DNA of 33,756 bases from Exilispira sp. (lineage in GTDB: Bacteria; Spirochaetota; JAAYUW01), in assembly GCA_012517545.1 (NCBI GenBank), contig JAAYUW010000136.1, positions 1-33,756 of the forward strand, written 5' to 3'. Under the pieces are notes generated by a model, which searched no databases, was not told the origin of the DNA, and saw nothing but the letters and a program-made list of their open reading frames with translations. The position numbers and the translations under genes are program-made. Shown here piece by piece: positions 17,648-27,747 of this stretch. Each line of letters opens with the position of its first letter. Positions within the stretch are counted from its first letter, which is position 1.

Positions 17648-18859
17648 CTATTTAAGAGAGTTCAAAGTGCTGGCTATTGCATCGAGAAATTCTTCGCTGG
17701 AAAGTGATTGTGAAGGAGCAGGGTCAGCTAATCTTGCAAGGTCCCCTGTCATCTTGCCATCTTCTATTGTTTTTATTGTAGCTTTTTCAAGTTTTTCTGT
17801 GAAAGCAATAAGTTGAGGGATATTATCAAGTTCACCTCTTTTTTTCAAGGCTCCAGTCCAGGCAAAAATAAGAGCAACTGAGTTTGTAGATGTCTTTTCA
17901 CCTTTAAGATATTTATAGTAGTGTTTTTGTACTGTACCATGAGCAGCCTCAAACTCAAAATATCCTTTTGGAGATACTAAAACTGAAGTCATCATGGCAA
18001 GTGAACCAAATGCTGATGCTACCATGTCAGACATAACATCTCCGTCGTAGTTCTTACAAGCCCATAGAAAACCACCTTCGGACTTCATAACTCTTGCCAC
18101 TGCATCATCGATAAGAGTATAAAAATAAGTAATACCAGCTTTTTCAAATTTATCTTTAAACTCATTGTTAAAGACTTTATTGAAAATATCTTTAAAAACT
18201 CCGTCGTAAACTTTACATATAGTGTCTTTAGTTGCAAACCATAGGTCAACCTTTTCGGAAAGAGCATAGATAAAACAAGCTCTGGCAAAGCTTTCAATAG
18301 AAGACTCAAGATTATGTATACCCTGAATAACGCCAGGTTCCTTCATCTCCATGATTGTGACTCTTGTTTCTTTTCCACTTGCAGAAGTAAAGACAATTTC
18401 TGCTTTACCAGGCTCAGTAACATGTAACTCCTGACCTTTATATATATCACCATATGCGTGACGTCCAATTATTATTGGGTTCTTCCATGATGGAATGGAT
18501 GGTTTAACATTTTTAACAAGTATGGGTTTTCTAAAAACAGTACCATCCAGGATGGCTCTAATAGTTCCGTTAGGACTTGGCCACATCTTTTTAAGGTTAT
18601 ATTCCTTAACTCTTTCTGCGTTTGGAGTAATGGTGGCACATTTTACTCCCACACCATACTTCTTTATAGCTTCTGCTGCTTCAAAGGTAACTTTATCATC
18701 CGATTTATCTCTTGCTTGTAAACCAAGATCATAATATTCGACTTTTAGATCAACATATGGATTAATAAGTTTTTCTTTAACTATTTTCCAGAGGACACGG
18801 GTCATCTCGTCCCCATCCATCTCAACAAGTGGGGTACGCATTTGAATTTTGTCTGGCAT
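17648..18859 (-). CDS. icd: NADP-dependent isocitrate dehydrogenase (eukaryote-like ~400-aa type)
   Basis: '[24 protein letters not shown]', '[41 protein letters not shown]', '[13 protein letters not shown]', '[12 protein letters not shown]'. Confidence 0.95.
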   Translation of the reverse strand: MPDKIQMRTPLVEMDGDEMTRVLWKIVKEKLINPYVDLKVEYYDLGLQARDKSDDKVTFEAAEAIKKYGVGVKCATITPNAERVKEYNLKKMWPSPNGTIRAILDGTVFRKPILVKNVKPSIPSWKNPIIIGRHAYGDIYKGQELHVTEPGKAEIVFTSASGKETRVTIMEMKEPGVIQGIHNLESSIESFARACFIYALSEKVDLWFATKDTICKVYDGVFKDIFNKVFNNEFKDKFEKAGITYFYTLIDDAVARVMKSEGGFLWACKNYDGDVMSDMVASAFGSLAMMTSVLVSPKGYFEFEAAHGTVQKHYYKYLKGEKTSTNSVALIFAWTGALKKRGELDNIPQLIAFTEKLEKATIKTIEDGKMTGDLARLADPAPSQSLSSEEFLDAIASTLNSLK

Positions 18860-18991
18860 AAATTTCTCCTTCTAATCAATTATGTTCAATTGCTTTTAAC
18901 AAAATAATAATAAAAATCAACAAAATTTTAAATTGAATTTTTTTATTAATAATTTATTTTATTTTTGTTAAATGTTTTTACTGCTTAATTT

Positions 18992-20629
18992 ATGGAGAAT
19001 TTGATGACAATAGCCTTTGAGACAGCTGGAGGACTCGCAATATTCCTTCTTGGTATAAACTTTTTTTCCGAAAGCTTAAAAAAAATGAGCTCTCATAGTG
19101 TTAAAAGGTTTCTTGAGAAGGTAACCTCTTCACCACTTTCAGGAACTCTTGTTGGTTTAGCGGTAACAGCCTTGATTCAATCTTCTTCAGCGACAACGGT
19201 ACTTACAGTAGGTTTTGTTAATTCCGGTTTAATGACTTTTTCTCAGGCAATAGGGATAGTTTATGGAGCAAATATCGGAACTACTGTTACTGCTCAAATT
19301 ATGGCTTTCAATCTCTCCAGCATCGCACTGCCTGTTTTGATGGTTGGTGTTGTGCTTATGATGTTTTTTAATAAAGATTTAATCAAGAATATAGGTACAT
19401 TTTTTGTTGGTTTTGGCTTGCTCTTCTATGGGATGCTTATGATGACTGAGGCAGTGGCTCCTTTAAAAAATTCTCCAAAAATAATAAATATTTTCTTACA
19501 GTTTGCTGATAAACCTATTCGTGGAGTTCTAGCTGGTATGCTAGTCACGTTTGTAATACAATCATCTTCAGCTACTGTTGGTCTTGTCCTAGCTCTTATG
19601 CAGGCTAACCTGGTAGACATTAATGGTGCTATTCCACTAATCCTAGGAAACAATATTGGTACCTGCATAACAGCACTTCTGGCATCTCTTAACTCAAATA
19701 TGGCAGCTAAAAGAGTCGTTGCAGCACACTTTGGTTTCAATATTATCGGAACCATTATCGTACTGATTTTATTAGATCCATTTAAGCACTTTGTTAATTT
19801 CTTTACGAAGTATGTTACTTTAACATCTGATCCAGTAAGACAGGCTGCCAATGCTCATACATTATTTAATGTCTTAAATACGATGCTTTTCTTACCCTTG
19901 ACGAAATATTATACAGCTTTGATAGAGTGGCTTTTTAAAGGGAAGGAGGATGCAAAGCCAAAAAGGGCTATTTTCCTTGATAAGAACCTCTTGAAATCAC
20001 CTTTTATTGCAATAGAAGCGATTATAAAAGAGATAAATAGAGGGCTTGACTTATCGGTTGAAAGTTTACTGACTTTAAGTGAACATTTATTAAATAAACC
20101 AAATAAACAAAAACTTGAAGTTCTTCTTGAAAATGAAAGTATCATGGATACTCAGCAATATGAAATAACGAACTATATAACCTTGCTTGCAACATATGAG
20201 ATGGGTGAGAAAGTGGCTGCATCTATTCCTGAAGTTTTACATGCTACAAATGATCTTGAAAGGATTGGAGATCATCAACAAAATCTTTACAATATTTATA
20301 AAAGACAGATTGGTTCGAGAGTTAATTTACCTGAAAAAAATCTTCATAAACTTGTTGATATGATTGATGTGATTATCGAATTTACCAAATTTATTCAGGT
20401 AAATCTAAAAGAAGATAAACTTATAGACCTTTCAATAGCTCATAATTTTGAGTCACGAATAAATGAACTTCGTGATAGTTGTCAACAGGATTACTTTCAT
20501 ATTCTTCAAGAATATAAGGATGTCCCATTTCTTTCAACTATAGTTTATGATTATATTCTTAACCTTGAAAAGATTGGAGACCATCTTACGAATATATCAG
20601 AGCATCTCTCTTTAGTAAGTGAATTTTAA
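18992..20629 (+). CDS. Na/Pi cotransporter family protein with C-terminal PhoU-like domain
   Basis: 'GGLAIFLLGINFFSESLKKMS', two 'QSSSAT' repeats (ALIQSSSATTVLTVGFV; FVIQSSSATVGLVLALM), C-terminal helical 'DLERIGDHQQNL...LEKIGDHLTNISE'; ATG 19004 after GGAGAA is an alternative start. Confidence 0.93.
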   Translation: MENLMTIAFETAGGLAIFLLGINFFSESLKKMSSHSVKRFLEKVTSSPLSGTLVGLAVTALIQSSSATTVLTVGFVNSGLMTFSQAIGIVYGANIGTTVTAQIMAFNLSSIALPVLMVGVVLMMFFNKDLIKNIGTFFVGFGLLFYGMLMMTEAVAPLKNSPKIINIFLQFADKPIRGVLAGMLVTFVIQSSSATVGLVLALMQANLVDINGAIPLILGNNIGTCITALLASLNSNMAAKRVVAAHFGFNIIGTIIVLILLDPFKHFVNFFTKYVTLTSDPVRQAANAHTLFNVLNTMLFLPLTKYYTALIEWLFKGKEDAKPKRAIFLDKNLLKSPFIAIEAIIKEINRGLDLSVESLLTLSEHLLNKPNKQKLEVLLENESIMDTQQYEITNYITLLATYEMGEKVAASIPEVLHATNDLERIGDHQQNLYNIYKRQIGSRVNLPEKNLHKLVDMIDVIIEFTKFIQVNLKEDKLIDLSIAHNFESRINELRDSCQQDYFHILQEYKDVPFLSTIVYDYILNLEKIGDHLTNISEHLSLVSEF

Positions 20630-20667
20630 GTATTATTATTTAGAGCTGTTTTTAAAGAAACTTATTA

Positions 20668-21570
20668 TCAATAATCTTCATCATCATAGTCTTCCTCATC
20701 ATCCTCGTCTTCCTCATAATCATCATCATCTTTATCTTCATCCTCATAATCATCATCATCTTCTTCTTCATCCTCATAATCACTTTCTTTATCAAAATAA
20801 CCTTTTTTTAGATCTTCATTTTCTTCTTCATCATATTCTTCTTGATATTCCTCATCATCAGAGTCTTTAAATGGCAAAGTTTCCTTTTCTATCTTATAAA
20901 AACCATCTGCGATTCCAAGTGCAGCATTGATCGCATCTTCAATATCAAGATAGTTGATTTTCTCATCTGCTTTTCCAGTATTATAAAAGCCACAGGCAAG
21001 ATTTATCGAAGGTATATGAAAAGTATCAGATAAATAATCAAGATCTGGAATATCAAGTATTCTCTCCTTAAGCTGAAATTCTTTGATTATTGATTTATAT
21101 TTAGATGGTAATTTGATAGTAGTTGTATAGTAATCTCGTCCCTCATTATAAAGGAAAATTATGAGTTTTACATCATCAAGATCGATATCGAGATTATCAT
21201 CAATAAAGATATCCAACCCGCTTTTCATCTCAAAGTCTCTACTGTTTTCTTTTTTTGAGTCATAGCTGGCTCTAAGCCATAAAACAGGATAACCCTGTTG
21301 ATACAAATAATTTGTCAAATACATTGAGGTTCTAGTATCAGCATTAAAAGGTCCATTTTTTGTCATCAGGTCATCTTCTTTATGAACAAGTTCAAACTCT
21401 CTATTTTTAGTATTATCAAAATAGCCAATAAAAAGAATATTTCTAATATCATTATCGAAAAACCAATAATTCATCTCATCTGTGATGTCTGGTTCACCAA
21501 AAAACTCCAGTATTTCATCAAAATCAAGATTGATAAAATTATCGATTTGATTTCTATCTACCGATATCAT
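20668..21570 (-). CDS. Hypothetical protein with ~50-residue Asp/Glu/Tyr-rich C-terminal tail
   Basis: ATG at 21570 preceded by ggagg; long ORF with normal composition until the low-complexity tail '...DYEDEEEDDDDYEDEDKDDDDYEEDEDDEEDYDDEDY'. Confidence 0.75.
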   Translation of the reverse strand: MISVDRNQIDNFINLDFDEILEFFGEPDITDEMNYWFFDNDIRNILFIGYFDNTKNREFELVHKEDDLMTKNGPFNADTRTSMYLTNYLYQQGYPVLWLRASYDSKKENSRDFEMKSGLDIFIDDNLDIDLDDVKLIIFLYNEGRDYYTTTIKLPSKYKSIIKEFQLKERILDIPDLDYLSDTFHIPSINLACGFYNTGKADEKINYLDIEDAINAALGIADGFYKIEKETLPFKDSDDEEYQEEYDEEENEDLKKGYFDKESDYEDEEEDDDDYEDEDKDDDDYEEDEDDEEDYDDEDY

Positions 21571-21929
21571 TTGCTGCCTCCACAATCTATTTTTTAGTAT
21601 TTTTACGATATTTTTCAAGTCATTTTTATAAATTCGGTGATTTTTTAAAAGATTTATAATAATTATATAATAATTCAAAAATTTTTCAAAATAATCAAAT
21701 TTTCTAAAAATTTAAATAGCTATTGATGAACTGTCTGGCTTAAAAAAAGTGCAGTTAAAATTTTATGTAATTTTTGTATTTTAAATGACTATTTATAGTT
21801 GAATATTAAAGGGAGTAATTTTATGAAAAGTCGAACATTTACACCTTATATTGCTAATTCCTTGTTAGATAACTTTTAGGTTATATGAAAGCCACTTAAT
21901 ACATTTTGTCAAAGATCTTTTGCATTTTA

Positions 21930-21958
21930 TTGACAATTTCATTTTTTTAAATTAGTAT
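21930..21958 (+). promoter_or_regulatory. Strong sigma70-like promoter for the putative lipoprotein gene
   Basis: TTGACA (21930-21935), 17-nt spacer, TAGTAT (21953-21958). Confidence 0.7.
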
Positions 21959-22002
21959 TACCAAAATAACCTTTATTCAAGTAAATTATAGGAGAGTTGA
22001 AG

Positions 22003-22845
22003 ATGAAATTAAGTAAAAATGTATCTTTAAAGTTATTAACTTTTATCCTTTTTATTTTTTTATCAACCTCTGGTATATCCTGCTCAGGGAATGCTGAGCT
22101 ACTTATCGTAGAAAATGCTATGGTAAAGTTTTATATTACCTGGCCTACGAAGCTTATACCTTCAGATGTGACACATATTGCTATATTTGTTAATAACAAA
22201 CTAATATCATCTTATAAAAAAGCTGTTTTTATAGAGAGGCAATCAGGTGATCAAGATGTTATTTTCAACCTGTATCCTGGAGATTACGATTTAACCATTC
22301 TTTCTTTAAAACAGACCTCAGTCACATCTTCAAATCTCGGGAATTACTCTATATTAACAGTAGATTCTTCAACATTTTCAGCAGAACCAGGTGAGGAAAA
22401 ATATTTAAATATAGCTCTTTCCAATGTCAATATTTCTGCAGCTTTAGAAATAGAAGGGAATTTTTATATTACCGATCCTATCTATGTACGATTTACAATT
22501 TCAGATATTTCAAATATTATTAAGTTTTCAGGTGGAAAGCTATATTTTACCTATGATAATGGCTCTGGTGAGGCTATAGACTACAAAACTATTTATGTGG
22601 GAGATACACAAAGCTGTGAAGATGGGACTTTTCTATCTACAGTTTATCCTGCTTCAAGTGGTTACCCTTCAGAATCGTTTGACCTTAGTTGTTATGCAAA
22701 GTTTACTGTTTCTTCAGACAGGGTAGCCAAAAATTTTTTTGATCTAAACAGTATAAATGAAATTAAACTTGAAATTTCAGATTTTTATCTCGGTTTTTTA
22801 GAGGATGGGACTCCAACTTCCCCAGTTATTATAGTAGTCGAATAA
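22003..22845 (+). CDS. Putative exported/lipoprotein of unknown function
   Basis: RBS ggagag; N-terminal signal 'LSKNVSLKLLTFILFIFLSTSGISC' with a Cys after the hydrophobic stretch; lipobox not canonical; beta-rich body. Confidence 0.65.
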   Translation: MKLSKNVSLKLLTFILFIFLSTSGISCSGNAELLIVENAMVKFYITWPTKLIPSDVTHIAIFVNNKLISSYKKAVFIERQSGDQDVIFNLYPGDYDLTILSLKQTSVTSSNLGNYSILTVDSSTFSAEPGEEKYLNIALSNVNISAALEIEGNFYITDPIYVRFTISDISNIIKFSGGKLYFTYDNGSGEAIDYKTIYVGDTQSCEDGTFLSTVYPASSGYPSESFDLSCYAKFTVSSDRVAKNFFDLNSINEIKLEISDFYLGFLEDGTPTSPVIIVVE

Positions 22846-23092
22846 AACTTAGCATAAAGGTTTTATAATTATTTATCTATCTTTTCTAAGATATGATTCA
22901 AGTAAATTTACTAAAAAACTTTCTAGAATCATAATTACATATTTATCGATCAAACAGCGAGACTATATTATGCTACTTGTTTAGTCTTTCTTTGGGATCA
23001 GGGACTGGCTTTTCAACAAGAAGGATGAACATATATGTTTTTTGTCTATCCATTTAATGCCAAAAATTACTCATTAATCGAATTGACCAGTT

Positions 23093-25789
23093 TTAATCAA
23101 CTGTTATTGACTTTGATACATTTTTAGGTGCATCAGGATGAACTCCATGATTATCTATATGAAGTGAATTTAAATATTTCATCTTCATCATCGACATCTT
23201 AAAAGCCAATGTTTGCAAGACAACCGCAGCGGGAAAAACAAACAAATTTTTATCTTCTGTTAATGGTATTTCTATATATTTATAAAAATAATTGTTAGAA
23301 TTAGCAGGAATACCTGAAATAGATTTGTAAAGTTCCTGGTTATATTCAGCTATCAAGATAATGTCTGCTCCTCTTATCTTGTGTGTATGTATTTGAGATA
23401 TGGTTATTCGTATATCTCTTTTATCAGGTGGGCATATAAAGATAAGAGGGTAATTTGTGAAGTAAGATTCAAGGCTTATCTTGTTCATAAAATCAAATAA
23501 TGTTTTTTTAGTGAGATCGCTTTCATCAAACTTAAAATTTTCAATAAACTCTGTATCTTTCTTAAGCCCCACACTATCAAGATCTTTTAAGAAATAAATT
23601 ATATCATCAAAAGACATCTTATCACCATTTGTCTTTGTTTGTTCAACCTGAATTCGAAGAAACTCTACAAAATTATTGAATAGTTTTTCCAGATCTGATA
23701 TCGAAAATATGGTGTTTTTCCCGAGAATGGTGTTTGGCCCATGCTTAAACTCTGCTGCGTCGTAACCTTCTGTATGATTGAGGACGACTTCTCTTATTTT
23801 TAAAGCTCCCTCTTTAGCAAGACCTACAAGTGAAGTTCCTAAAATATGTATTGAAGGTTTCAAAAACAACTTCAATGCAACTTCAGTGAGGTCTTTATCA
23901 CATTTATCAAGTGCTTGATTTATAAGATTTTTAATCTTTAAAAGGTTAATTTTTAGCTGAGTTTGAAGAATATCATAAGGTTGGTTCTGTAAATAAAAAG
24001 CTATGATATAGAGAATAACCAATTGATTTATAAATGATTTAGTGGCTGCTACTGCTATTTCAGGGCCGCAGAGTATCGGTAAAAAGTAATCTGAAAGTTC
24101 CTGTGGAATTCGAGAATTTTCATTATTAACTATACCAACAACTTTAAGGTTACTAACTTTTGATTTTGAGTCCTGAATAATATCGATAAGATCCTTTGTT
24201 TCTCCAGATTGACTTATCACTATAAGGATATCATTTTCAGTGAGACTATTTAAAAATTGAGATCTGAATGTTCCTGGAGCAGTAGCAAATAAAGAACAGG
24301 ATGCAAGATTGCTAAAAAAAGTTGATGCAGTTAATGCTGCATGGTATGAAGTTCCACTTGCTATTGCAAAAACTCGACCTTGACACGAGAAACATTTTTT
24401 AATATCTTCTATCAAGTTATTCAGATAGTTTAATATTTTCCTCTGTTTTTTCCAGATTATTATATCGTCGATAAATAATAGTTCTTGCTCAAATTCTGGA
24501 ACTAATTTAAAAATATCAAGTAAAAGCTGTTTTTCATCGCTTATAAATCCTTTAAAATTGTTTGAATGATTCTGTCCATGATTTTTATGATTTGTGTAAA
24601 TCTTATCTTTTAATAATTTAAATTTACTATTTTCAATAAGTTCTACGAAATATTTTTTAATTTCATCATTGGTTTTTTTTGAGCTTATATTTATAAATGA
24701 ATTATATATTTGCATTGATGACTCTTCATTTTCTTCCAGAACTTTATATTTTTCTTTCTTTTCATCATCAATGAAATAGTATGTAAATATATCATCAATA
24801 TTTGATGAACTTGTGTATATTTCTTGCTCCATATAGAAATGAAACCGATTTGATAGTGATGTATCTTTGATATTTAAACGGGATCTTTTTGCTTCTGGTT
24901 TTTCAAAATAAAAATTCCCTGATAATGGGAAAACCACATAATCATTTGAAGTAAAATATAAGCCTTCTCCTTCTTTTAAAGGAATTAAAAATCTAGTTTT
25001 TGAAAGAACAGATGTCAGATCACTAGAAACTACAATAAAATTGCCATTTTCATCGGAACCAATTCCTGCATATAAGGAAGAACCAGATTTAATTGCAAAA
25101 ATGCCTTCTATATCTGGATCCGTGATGCAAGCAGCATAGGACCCATTTGCTTTAGTATCTGCTCGTCTTATAGCTTCAATAAATGTTAGAATCTTCTTAT
25201 CATCAACTATTTCTGGTAAATGAATGTTTTTTGAAATCTTTAGATTTAAATTTTTTGCATCGGAGTTTTTCTTTTCATTTGAAGATTGAAAAGTTTGATC
25301 TTTATGCTGAAAAGATTGAAAAAGCTGGTCAGTGGAACTAAAATCTTTCTGAAGTAGCAGGGAATAAAAATGCTCTATCATGTGGACTATAATCTCACCA
25401 TCATTATCTGAAATGACATTGTGCCCACCAATTGTTAAAAATTCCTTTAAAGAATCGGTATTTGCAATATTTCCATTATGAGCACCAACAAGTTTTTTGA
25501 AACATGAGACAATATGGGGCTGTGAGTTTTTATCTGTAACTGCTCCAAATGTTGCCCATCGAACCTGTCCAATGAATCTATTTCCTTTAAACTGAGCGAT
25601 TTGCAATTCTTCAACAACTTTTGAAGGTGAACCAACCTTTTTTCTTAAACTTATATTCTTCTCTTCATTTATAAAAGCAGCACCAGTGGAATCATATCCT
25701 CGATATTCAAGTCTTTTTAAAAGCTGGCAGGCTTCTTCGCCTAATTTATTATTTTCCTTTCCGTAAATAATTGACACAACGCCACACAT
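23093..25789 (-). CDS. glmS: Glutamine--fructose-6-phosphate aminotransferase (isomerizing), long form (~898 aa) with insertions
   Basis: MCG start (Ntn Cys) preceded by gaggag; 'LKRLEYRGYDSTG', 'QVRWATFG', 'GAHNGNIAN'; SIS domains 'AIASGTSYHAA', 'ISQSGETKDLID', 'KEGALKIREVV', 'EFKHGPNTIL'; C-terminal 'VSKSITVD'. Confidence 0.9.
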   Translation of the reverse strand: MCGVVSIIYGKENNKLGEEACQLLKRLEYRGYDSTGAAFINEEKNISLRKKVGSPSKVVEELQIAQFKGNRFIGQVRWATFGAVTDKNSQPHIVSCFKKLVGAHNGNIANTDSLKEFLTIGGHNVISDNDGEIIVHMIEHFYSLLLQKDFSSTDQLFQSFQHKDQTFQSSNEKKNSDAKNLNLKISKNIHLPEIVDDKKILTFIEAIRRADTKANGSYAACITDPDIEGIFAIKSGSSLYAGIGSDENGNFIVVSSDLTSVLSKTRFLIPLKEGEGLYFTSNDYVVFPLSGNFYFEKPEAKRSRLNIKDTSLSNRFHFYMEQEIYTSSSNIDDIFTYYFIDDEKKEKYKVLEENEESSMQIYNSFINISSKKTNDEIKKYFVELIENSKFKLLKDKIYTNHKNHGQNHSNNFKGFISDEKQLLLDIFKLVPEFEQELLFIDDIIIWKKQRKILNYLNNLIEDIKKCFSCQGRVFAIASGTSYHAALTASTFFSNLASCSLFATAPGTFRSQFLNSLTENDILIVISQSGETKDLIDIIQDSKSKVSNLKVVGIVNNENSRIPQELSDYFLPILCGPEIAVAATKSFINQLVILYIIAFYLQNQPYDILQTQLKINLLKIKNLINQALDKCDKDLTEVALKLFLKPSIHILGTSLVGLAKEGALKIREVVLNHTEGYDAAEFKHGPNTILGKNTIFSISDLEKLFNNFVEFLRIQVEQTKTNGDKMSFDDIIYFLKDLDSVGLKKDTEFIENFKFDESDLTKKTLFDFMNKISLESYFTNYPLIFICPPDKRDIRITISQIHTHKIRGADIILIAEYNQELYKSISGIPANSNNYFYKYIEIPLTEDKNLFVFPAAVVLQTLAFKMSMMKMKYLNSLHIDNHGVHPDAPKNVSKSITVD

Positions 25790-25848
25790 ATTCACTCCTC
25801 AGGGTAAAAAATAATAAGATAAAGGATTTTGTAAATAAAAAAATTGCA

Positions 25849-27165
25849 TTAAAAAAATTGTGAAATTTTGTTTTCCAGTTCTTTTCTTTTATTGATATCT
25901 TTCTCTTTTCCCAATAATGCCAGCATGTTTTTCTTATATAGTTCGACACCTGGTTGGTTGAACGGATTTATATCAAGCATATAACCAGATATAGCGCAGG
26001 AATAGAAGAAAAAAACCAAAAGTTCACAGATTGAATATATATCGAGGTTTTCAAGATTTAAAAAAACGATAGGGCAATCTCCATCATAATGTGCTAGAGC
26101 AGTTGCTTTTAATGCAATTTTTTTTACAGAGTTAATATCCATTTCTGTGCAAACATTAAATCCATCGAAATCATCATCAAAAAAAGGTATTTTTTGAGAA
26201 AATGGCTCTTTTTCAAAATCTATTATTGTTTCAAAAAAGTTTCTTGGTCCTTCCTGCAGGTATTGGCCTATGGAGTGAAGGTCTGTTGTAAATATTGCGC
26301 TTGCTGGGAATAATCCTTTTTTATTTTTACCTTCAGATTCACCAAAAAGTTGTTTCCACCATTCAAGTAAATATCTAAGTTGTTCTTCATATGAGATTAA
26401 GGTTTCAATATGATATTTTCCAGTATAATAAAGTATATTCCTTATAGTAGCATATCGCAGAGCAGGATTTTCTTTTGATTTGATGCTGTATGATTTTAAA
26501 GAATCTTTTACAACTTTTGCTATTTTCTTTATATCATGACCAGCAGCTGCAAATGGATATAGCCCAACAGGAGTAAATATTGAAAATCTTCCACCTATTG
26601 CATCTGGTATTATGAAATGATCACACTGGTACTTTTGTTTTATCCTTTGCAATGCTCCTTTTTCTTTATCCGTTATAAGTACAACTCTATTTTTTATTGA
26701 ATCTTCACCATATTTTTTTATTAATTTTTGTAAAAGGATTCTAAATACTAGTGATGGTTCAGTAGTTGTTCCAGACTTGGATATTACAATAATTGAAAAA
26801 TCTTTCCCTTCTAATTTTTCAATTATTTGTTCTAAATAGATTGAAGATAGATTATTCCCGGCAAAAATAATTTTTTTATTACCAGGGAAAGGTTCCAGCA
26901 AGGCTTTTATTCCAAGATAGGAACCGCCTATACCTATTGATACTATATAATCGGATATATTAATCAATCTTCTTGCTGATATTTGAATGTTATTTAAAAG
27001 ATCATCATGAAGATAATTATCATAGTTGAGCCAATCGGTCATTTCACTCCCTTCACCTTTATGGCTAAGAAGTTTTTCAAGATTTTCAAGTGCAATATTT
27101 AACTTTTTATCAAATAAAGATTTATCGAGATACCTTTCAAGAAATTTTTCATTCAATTTTATCAT
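25849..27165 (-). CDS. pgi: Glucose-6-phosphate isomerase
   Basis: 'VSIGIGGSYLGIKALLE', 'VISKSGTTTEPSLVFRIL', 'IGGRFSIFTPVGLYPFAAAGHDI', 'SIGQYLQEGPRNFFET', 'NPFNQPGVELYKKNM'. Confidence 0.95.
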   Translation of the reverse strand: MIKLNEKFLERYLDKSLFDKKLNIALENLEKLLSHKGEGSEMTDWLNYDNYLHDDLLNNIQISARRLINISDYIVSIGIGGSYLGIKALLEPFPGNKKIIFAGNNLSSIYLEQIIEKLEGKDFSIIVISKSGTTTEPSLVFRILLQKLIKKYGEDSIKNRVVLITDKEKGALQRIKQKYQCDHFIIPDAIGGRFSIFTPVGLYPFAAAGHDIKKIAKVVKDSLKSYSIKSKENPALRYATIRNILYYTGKYHIETLISYEEQLRYLLEWWKQLFGESEGKNKKGLFPASAIFTTDLHSIGQYLQEGPRNFFETIIDFEKEPFSQKIPFFDDDFDGFNVCTEMDINSVKKIALKATALAHYDGDCPIVFLNLENLDIYSICELLVFFFYSCAISGYMLDINPFNQPGVELYKKNMLALLGKEKDINKRKELENKISQFF

Positions 27166-27500
27166 ATCAATTTCTCCTTTAAGAATATTTTGCTATTGAT
27201 AATTTTGCCTTTAAGAAAATAGTACTTTTTTAATTTTTATCTACATCTTAAATAAAAGATAATATTGGATTAAAATATTGACTTTTAAAAGCAAAGCCAT
27301 TTATGTGTATAAAAAAAATAAACTATTGTTTTCAAAATTTGGATAGATTAAATTAATATACTCTTAACAATCTTATTTACTTTTTTCAACTTATATGTTA
27401 TTAAATTGACAGCATACAAGTGTTCAATATTTTTTATTTCACCTTTGATATATATTCAACAGGATTATTATTTTCATTTTTTATATATTTTATTACATTT

Positions 27501-27604
27501 CGGTTAATGTGCACTTTTCATAATTAAAGTAATATTTGTATAGCACAGTATGTACCATTCATCCAGCAAGTGTATGCTTAATTAAAAAAAAATGCATAAA
27601 TCAT
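27501..27604 (-). repeat. Dispersed intergenic repeat R, copy R3
   Basis: Reverse complement gatttatgcattt...aagcatacacttgctggatgaat...gctatacaaatattactttaatta..aaaagtgcacattaaccg aligns with R1/R2. Confidence 0.8.
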
Positions 27605-27639
27605 TAAATCAATAAGTTTGCATGGCAAAACCATACAAA

Positions 27640-27668
27640 CTTGAGAATAGCAGTTTGCCGGATAAAAC
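27640..27668 (+). repeat. Intergenic S element, copy S5 (degenerate)
   Basis: cttgagaatagca (also at 32684-32696) followed by ttgccggataaaac, a degenerate 13-mer. Confidence 0.5.
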
Positions 27669-27747
27669 TATATTTTACTGTACTAAAATAGCATGAAGTA
27701 TTCTTTCCTTTATAAGTAAGTCTTTTAACATCGGGTATAATTTTAGA

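Noticed and set aside
20619-20870. His/Leu/Pro-rich 83-aa plus-strand ORF (HHHSLPHHPRLPHNHHH...)
   Set aside because: Antisense shadow of the Asp/Glu/Tyr-rich tail encoded on the minus strand; no RBS or independent support.
21823-21879. 18-codon ORF MKSRTFTPYIANSLLDNF with RBS-like aaagggag
   Set aside because: Could be a leader peptide, but a near-consensus promoter for the downstream lipoprotein lies after it and short ORFs are common by chance in AT-rich spacers; insufficient evidence.
22893-22934. Palindromic sequence (tatgattc..agtaaatttact..gaatcata) after the lipoprotein gene
   Set aside because: Short AT-rich arms with a large spacer and no U-tract; plausible by chance.
25790-25848. 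glmS ribozyme or riboswitch upstream of glmS
   Set aside because: Only ~60 nt separate pgi and glmS, too short for a glmS ribozyme, and no ribozyme core is visible.
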